This document shows, piece by piece, positions 46,919 to 51,605 of a stretch of DNA of 51,605 nt (position 1 is the stretch's first letter; each line of letters opens with the position of its first letter). Location of the stretch: positions 1 through 51,605 of the forward strand of contig JAGXKM010000006.1 in assembly GCA_018335275.1 (NCBI GenBank), read 5' to 3'. The position numbers were made by a program, and so were the translations under genes. This DNA is from Anaerolineales bacterium (lineage in GTDB: Bacteria; Chloroflexota; Anaerolineae; Anaerolineales; UBA11858). The notes beneath the pieces were generated by a model. The model was not told where the DNA came from. It did no database searches and worked only from the letters and a program-made list of their open reading frames with translations.

Positions 46919-49900
46919 TCACTCTGTCACAGGTTTTTCCACCTCGATTTCTTCCTCCGCTTTGACTTCTTTCCCATCTTCCCCCAGTTCCGGCTGCATA
47001 CCCGGTTCAGGAGCAACAGCTGGGCGGTCAAGGTCTTCTTCATCCACCTCTTCTTCCGGTGCAAAAGGCCCTTGCTCAAACGCTGTACCCGCGGGAATCA
47101 ATTTCCCGATGATCACGTTCTCTTTCAATCCGTACAAAGGATCCTCGGCCCGATCTACAGCTGCCCGGGTGAGGATTTTGATCGTGTGTTGGAAAGAAGC
47201 GGCTGAAAGGAAAGAATCCGTGTTGAGGGCTGCTTTGGTGATCCCCAATAAAACATCCTTGTATTTTGCGGGTCGTTTCCCTTCCCGCAGCAGTTCCTCG
47301 TTCGTAATCATGACTTCAACGCGGTTTACCAGATCGCGGGGCAAATATTCAGAATCTCCAGACTCCGTGATTTCAACCCGGGACATCATCTTCGCAATCA
47401 CAATCTCAAAGTGTTTGTCGTGGATATTCTGTCCCTGGGAGCGGTATACCTTCTGAACCTCAGAAAGGATATAATTCTGACATTCTTTCCGGCCGCTGAT
47501 GCGCAGGATGTCGTGTGTGTTGAGTGACCCTTCTGTCAAGGGCTGAGCGGGTTGGACTTGATCTCCATCATCCACCGCCAATCGGGCATTGCTGGGGATC
47601 TCGTACACTTTCTCTTCATGAATTTCATACGAGACGATCACATCGTCGTCTTCATAACGGACCCGTCCCCCGTTCTCGGCGGTTAGTTCTTCTTCTTCCT
47701 CCGAGACTGCAATCACATCCCCTTCTTCAATTTCATCTTCTTCCTCAATCTTGATTTCCCATTCTTCCGGAATCTGATAGGTATCCCCGACCATCTCGCT
47801 GTGGGTGACGCGGACAACGCGCATGTCACTGTAGCGGTCCGAACTTTCCACGCTCACCGTACCCGCTATCTCAGTCAGGACGGCCTCCCCTTTGGGGGAT
47901 TTTCGAGCTTCAAAAAGCTCCTCCACACGGGGTAAACCTGTGGTGATATCACTCACAGCAGCTACACCACCCGTATGGAATGTTCGCAGTGTGAGCTGTG
48001 TCCCCGGCTCGCCGATGGACTGGGCAGCGACAATACCCACCGTCGCCCCTTTCTCCACAGGCTGCCCCCGACCAAGGTCCAGTCCATAGCACTTCGCACA
48101 CACGCCGTGTTCTAACTTACAAGTCAGCGGTGAATAGACCCGGATCTTTTCCACATTCGCGCGTCCTATCCGCCGAGCCTGTTCTCGAGTCACAATGGTT
48201 CCTTTTTCAACCAGGATTTCCCCGGTCTCCTCATCCACCACGTGTTCCGCAACCACCCGGCTGAAGACCCTGTCTTTCAATGTTTGTCCGGCAATGTCTT
48301 CCTCATCATCGATGAGTATATGGTCTTCTGTGCCGCAGTCATCAGCGTTAACGATGATATCTTGAGACACATCCACCAAGCGTCGGGTGAGATACCCTGC
48401 ATCTGCAGTTCGTAAAGCGGTGTCCGCAAGGCCTTTCCGGGCCCCGTGGCTGGAGATGAAGTACTCCAGCGCAGTCAGCCCTTCTCGGAAGCTGGAACGA
48501 ATGGGTAGAGGGATGATCTGACCGGACGGGTCCGCCATCAAACCTCGCATACCCGCCAGCTGGGAAACAGGGCCAAAACCGCCCTTCGTCGCCCCTGATA
48601 CAGCCATGACCGACATGTCTCCATAAGGATCCATGTTTTCTTCTACCGCATCACCAACGACCGAGGTGGTCTTCTGCCAGATGTCCACCACCCGTTCATC
48701 TTTCTCCTGCTCTGTGAGCAGGCCGCGCCGGAAGCTGCGCTCCACTTCCCGCACATCGTCCAAGGCTTTTTGGATGATCTCTCCCTTTGCCGGAGGGATC
48801 ATGAGATCAGCAATGGCGATGGAATATCCGGATCGGGTGGCATATTTGAAGCCTAAATTCTTTATTCGATCCGCTGCCTGGGTGGTTGTTTCGTTGTCGC
48901 AATTCTCATAAATTTCTGTGATCAGGTCTTTGACATCTCCCTTATCCAGGGCCCAGTTTACGTACTGAACCTCGGGGGGTAGGGCGCGGTTCAAAATCGC
49001 CCGGCCCACCGTGGTTTCCACCAATCTCTGCTCCGGCTCGTCCATGCGTTGATTTTCGCCGTCATACCATGTGTCCGTGAGCAATCTAATCTTGGTTGGG
49101 ACCTCCACCTGATCCAGGCTGTAAGCGGTATCCACTTCATCCAGGGTAGCAAACACACGTCCGTCGCCTTTATAGGAGCGCTCATCAAGTCGAGTGAGGT
49201 AATACAAACCCATCACCATATCCTTGGCCGGAGCGATGATCGGTTCCCCATTCGCTGGTTTCAAAAGGTTTCTTGTGGACAGCATCAGGTTTCTGGCTTC
49301 TTCGATGGCTTTTTTTGACAAAGGCACATGAACTGCCATCTGGTCTCCATCGAAGTCTGCATTGAAGGCAGGACAAACGAGAGGATGAAGCTGAATAGCG
49401 CTGCCCTCAATCAACTGGGGTTCAAAAGCTTGAATGCCCAAGCGGTGCAGCGTCGGAGCTCGGTTCAAGAGCACCGGTCGATCCTTGATCGCCTCATCCA
49501 GGGCTTCCCAGACCTCCGGTCGGTTTCGCTCAATCAAGCGTTTGGCCCCCTTGACGTTGGTAGCATATCCCTTCTTTTCCAAGAGAGAAATCACAAAGGG
49601 ACGATAGAGTTCTAAAGCCATCTTCTTTGGTAAACCACATTGATGCATTTCCAGTTTAGGACCGGAAACGATCACAGATCGGCCAGAATAATCCACGCGT
49701 TTCCCCAGCAAGTTACGGCGGAAACGACCCTTCTTTCCTTTCAGCATATCACTGAGGGATTTCAACTCCCTTCTCCCTCGCCGGGAGAGGGCTTTCCCCC
49801 GCTGAGAGTTATCGATCAGGGAATCCACCGCCTCCTGAAGCATACGTTTTTCATTTCTGACGATCACATCCGGCGCCCCCAGCTCCAGCAAGCGCTTCAA

Positions 49901-51235
49901 GCGATTATTGCGGTTGATGACCCGCCGGTAAAGGTCGTTGAGATCAGACGTCGCAAACCGCCCCCCGTCCAACTGCACCATAGGTCTTAAATCCGGAGGG
50001 ATCACGGGCAGGACGGTAAGAATCATCCACTCCGGTTTGTTCTCCGATTCCCGAAAAGCATCGACTACTTTCAAACGCTTAGTCGCTCTCTTCCGCTTTT
50101 GTTTGCTCCCCGTGGTCCGGATTTCATGCCACAACTCTTCGGAAAGCGCATCGAGGTCCAAACGTTTGAGGATGTCGAAAAATGCCTCCGCACCCATATC
50201 CGCCTGGAAAATTTGTCCCCATCGATTGCGGAGGTCTCGATATTCAGCCTCCCCTAAAAAAGTGAGAGGTTGAAGGTCGATCAACTCTTCCCGCAATCGC
50301 TGGTACTCTTGTTGAGCAGCTTCTAACGCCTCATCCCGTTCTTCGCGCAGTTCGTTAATCTCCCGAGTGGTTTCGGCACGAACGCGGGCGATATCTAATT
50401 TGATGTGCTCTAACTCGCTGTCTTTCTCTTCTTGAAGGCTTTCTTCAATTTCCTGTAGGCGCTCTTTGACCACTTCCTGGATGTTTGAGATATGAGAGGT
50501 GCTGATCTCATCCCCTTTCTCCACCATCACCTCATCGGTATCAGGAAAGACCAGATCATCTTTGGCGACCTCTCCCACCTGATCCCGGAGGGTCTGTTCT
50601 AGGCGCTGGCCTTGCTTGATAACCGGCTCCAGCTGCGAGGCCGTTTCTTCATCGTAGCGCTCTCCCACTGCCTCGCGTTTTTCATTCAGCTCAGCGAGTT
50701 TTTCCTCCCGTTCCAATTCCAGGAGTTCAATTTCCTCTGTAAACGCTTCTCCCACTTCCCCTTCATCCGTGGTATATTTTTCTTCCAATTGATCGAGGGC
50801 CTTTTGTCTGCCCTCTTCGTCTACATAGGTCACAATGTATTGAGCAAAATAAAGCACCCGGTCCAGGTCCCGGCGGGACATATCCAATAAACGGCCCAAT
50901 ATGGAAGGGATCCGCCTTGAAAACCACAAGTGAGCCACCGGGGCAGCCAAATCAATATGACCCATTCTCTCCCGGCGAACAGAAGAGCGGGTGACTTCCA
51001 CACCGCATTTGTCACACACTATCCCCTTGTAACGAATGTTCTTATATTTCCCACAATAGCACTGGTAATCTCGGGTCGGGCCAAAAATAGCCTCACAAAA
51101 TAAACCATCTTTTTCTGGCCGCAGTCGTCGATAATTGATGGTTTCCGGCTCTAATACCTCTCCATAAGACCAACTAAGAATGTCTTCTGGTGATGCCAAA
51201 CCAATCCGAAGTTTTTTCAACCCCTTAGTTTTCAC
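46919..51235 (-). CDS. rpoC: RNA polymerase beta' subunit
   Basis: This catalytic subunit of RNA polymerase has 1438 residues. The N-terminal zinc site is C59, C61, C74 and C77, and the catalytic Mg motif [12 protein letters not shown] begins at 625. The bridge/trigger region includes [21 protein letters not shown]. The second zinc cluster lies in [11 protein letters not shown] and further upstream. About 170 extra residues, largely Glu/Lys/Arg coiled coil, sit between about 140 and 325 in the clamp, where E. coli has a short link. The C-terminus ends in an acidic Pro/Glu tail. The GTG start follows AGGAGG. rpoB is not immediately upstream. Confidence 0.96.
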   Translation of the reverse strand: MKTKGLKKLRIGLASPEDILSWSYGEVLEPETINYRRLRPEKDGLFCEAIFGPTRDYQCYCGKYKNIRYKGIVCDKCGVEVTRSSVRRERMGHIDLAAPVAHLWFSRRIPSILGRLLDMSRRDLDRVLYFAQYIVTYVDEEGRQKALDQLEEKYTTDEGEVGEAFTEEIELLELEREEKLAELNEKREAVGERYDEETASQLEPVIKQGQRLEQTLRDQVGEVAKDDLVFPDTDEVMVEKGDEISTSHISNIQEVVKERLQEIEESLQEEKDSELEHIKLDIARVRAETTREINELREERDEALEAAQQEYQRLREELIDLQPLTFLGEAEYRDLRNRWGQIFQADMGAEAFFDILKRLDLDALSEELWHEIRTTGSKQKRKRATKRLKVVDAFRESENKPEWMILTVLPVIPPDLRPMVQLDGGRFATSDLNDLYRRVINRNNRLKRLLELGAPDVIVRNEKRMLQEAVDSLIDNSQRGKALSRRGRRELKSLSDMLKGKKGRFRRNLLGKRVDYSGRSVIVSGPKLEMHQCGLPKKMALELYRPFVISLLEKKGYATNVKGAKRLIERNRPEVWEALDEAIKDRPVLLNRAPTLHRLGIQAFEPQLIEGSAIQLHPLVCPAFNADFDGDQMAVHVPLSKKAIEEARNLMLSTRNLLKPANGEPIIAPAKDMVMGLYYLTRLDERSYKGDGRVFATLDEVDTAYSLDQVEVPTKIRLLTDTWYDGENQRMDEPEQRLVETTVGRAILNRALPPEVQYVNWALDKGDVKDLITEIYENCDNETTTQAADRIKNLGFKYATRSGYSIAIADLMIPPAKGEIIQKALDDVREVERSFRRGLLTEQEKDERVVDIWQKTTSVVGDAVEENMDPYGDMSVMAVSGATKGGFGPVSQLAGMRGLMADPSGQIIPLPIRSSFREGLTALEYFISSHGARKGLADTALRTADAGYLTRRLVDVSQDIIVNADDCGTEDHILIDDEEDIAGQTLKDRVFSRVVAEHVVDEETGEILVEKGTIVTREQARRIGRANVEKIRVYSPLTCKLEHGVCAKCYGLDLGRGQPVEKGATVGIVAAQSIGEPGTQLTLRTFHTGGVAAVSDITTGLPRVEELFEARKSPKGEAVLTEIAGTVSVESSDRYSDMRVVRVTHSEMVGDTYQIPEEWEIKIEEEDEIEEGDVIAVSEEEEELTAENGGRVRYEDDDVIVSYEIHEEKVYEIPSNARLAVDDGDQVQPAQPLTEGSLNTHDILRISGRKECQNYILSEVQKVYRSQGQNIHDKHFEIVIAKMMSRVEITESGDSEYLPRDLVNRVEVMITNEELLREGKRPAKYKDVLLGITKAALNTDSFLSAASFQHTIKILTRAAVDRAEDPLYGLKENVIIGKLIPAGTAFEQGPFAPEEEVDEEDLDRPAVAPEPGMQPELGEDGKEVKAEEEIEVEKPVTE

Positions 51236-51605
51236 TTGACAACCTCCTAGAATGTATCAAAATACAATTCTTTCCCTCTACCAAGGCGCAATTCCCACCA
51301 TTGGTACCCATGACAAGATCAGGCCTGTTTCTCAATTTCTGAGTAGTTCCGATTTGATTAATAATCGAGGACCTTACCTGGCTAACGATAAAAATGACTT
51401 TATCTTGGGTGACAGCAAAATGGAGCTCATGACTTGGTTACCCTGAGATCTAATTATCTCTATGGCTCCTGTACCGCATAGAACATTTGATCTAACCGAC
51501 AAACGCAAAAATGCCACCGCATGAGAGCATTCTCTCAAGCGCTCGCAATCGAGGAAAGAAGCGGTAATTTAGCATGCAAATTAACATTATATAGGGAGAA
51601 ACACA
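51236..51605. other. Non-coding region upstream of rpoC
   Basis: No coding frame of quality is found in these 370 bases. On the minus strand a TATAAT lies at 51591-51586, with its -35 outside the window. It would give rpoC a leader of about 340 bases. An imperfect hairpin (51518-51541, 9 bp with one mismatch) followed by five T residues on the minus strand could act as an attenuator or as the terminator of another transcript. Confidence 0.5.

Overview
The window reads as an ordinary bacterial chromosome segment of intermediate G+C, with no phage, transposon or CRISPR signatures. My best guess is a member of the Chloroflexota, probably Anaerolineae-like. This is inferred from the gene set, from enlarged SecA and RpoC proteins, and from Pro/Thr-rich linkers after membrane anchors; no rRNA is present to prove it. 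The genes suggest an anaerobic or fermentative heterotroph: an electron-bifurcating NfnAB transhydrogenase, a B12-dependent acyl-CoA mutase small subunit with its MeaB chaperone, a B12-type radical SAM protein and P5C dehydrogenase.

Layout. 1-4.5 kb: the start of a P5C dehydrogenase gene (minus, cut by the window edge), a radical SAM protein and two HD-domain proteins. 4.7-7.5 kb: a Cys-rich DUF3795 protein, then a divergent DNA-repair pair (YcaQ/AlkX-type glycosylase and exonuclease III). 7.6-10.4 kb: a membrane-anchored PhoD-like phosphatase translationally coupled to an ECF-S-like membrane protein. 10.6-12 kb: mutase small subunit and MeaB. 12.1-14.6 kb: prs, mutM and a membrane-anchored unknown. 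14.7-20 kb: adenosine deaminase and a giant SecA. 20.3-21.9 kb: MurJ. 21.9-29.6 kb: a long run of minus-strand genes: a HlyD/ABC-ATPase/FtsX efflux operon, AhpD-like protein, CutA, M32 carboxypeptidase, a lone response regulator and a lipoprotein.

30-35 kb (plus): NfnA-NfnB, a strong terminator, then GyrA. 35.2-38.4 kb (minus): FtsH, BirA and a small membrane protein. 38.5-39.2 kb (minus): initiator tRNA-Met and tRNA-Leu(CAG) flanking an FtsB-like division gene. 39.4-44.1 kb (plus): a kinase-like membrane protein that lacks the phospho-accepting His, an LCP-family protein and an unusual TIM-barrel/SnoaL-like protein. 44.2-51.2 kb (minus): RpoC followed by a second GyrA/ParC-type subunit.

Regulatory signals are unusually readable. 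Six promoters carry an exact extended -10 element (TGnTATAAT) with a poor -35. Those of tRNA-Leu, prs and the efflux operon carry -35 boxes close to TTGACA instead. The efflux promoter is overlapped by a 24-bp near-perfect palindrome typical of a repressor operator. murJ and the FtsB-like gene appear to be leaderless. Eight intrinsic terminators or terminator-like hairpins can be seen.

The most distinctive observations are the enlarged SecA, the two GyrA-like proteins with different box and QRDR residues, the His-less kinase, the efflux operator and the extended -10 promoter pattern. I did not find a clearly novel multi-gene defence or mobile system.
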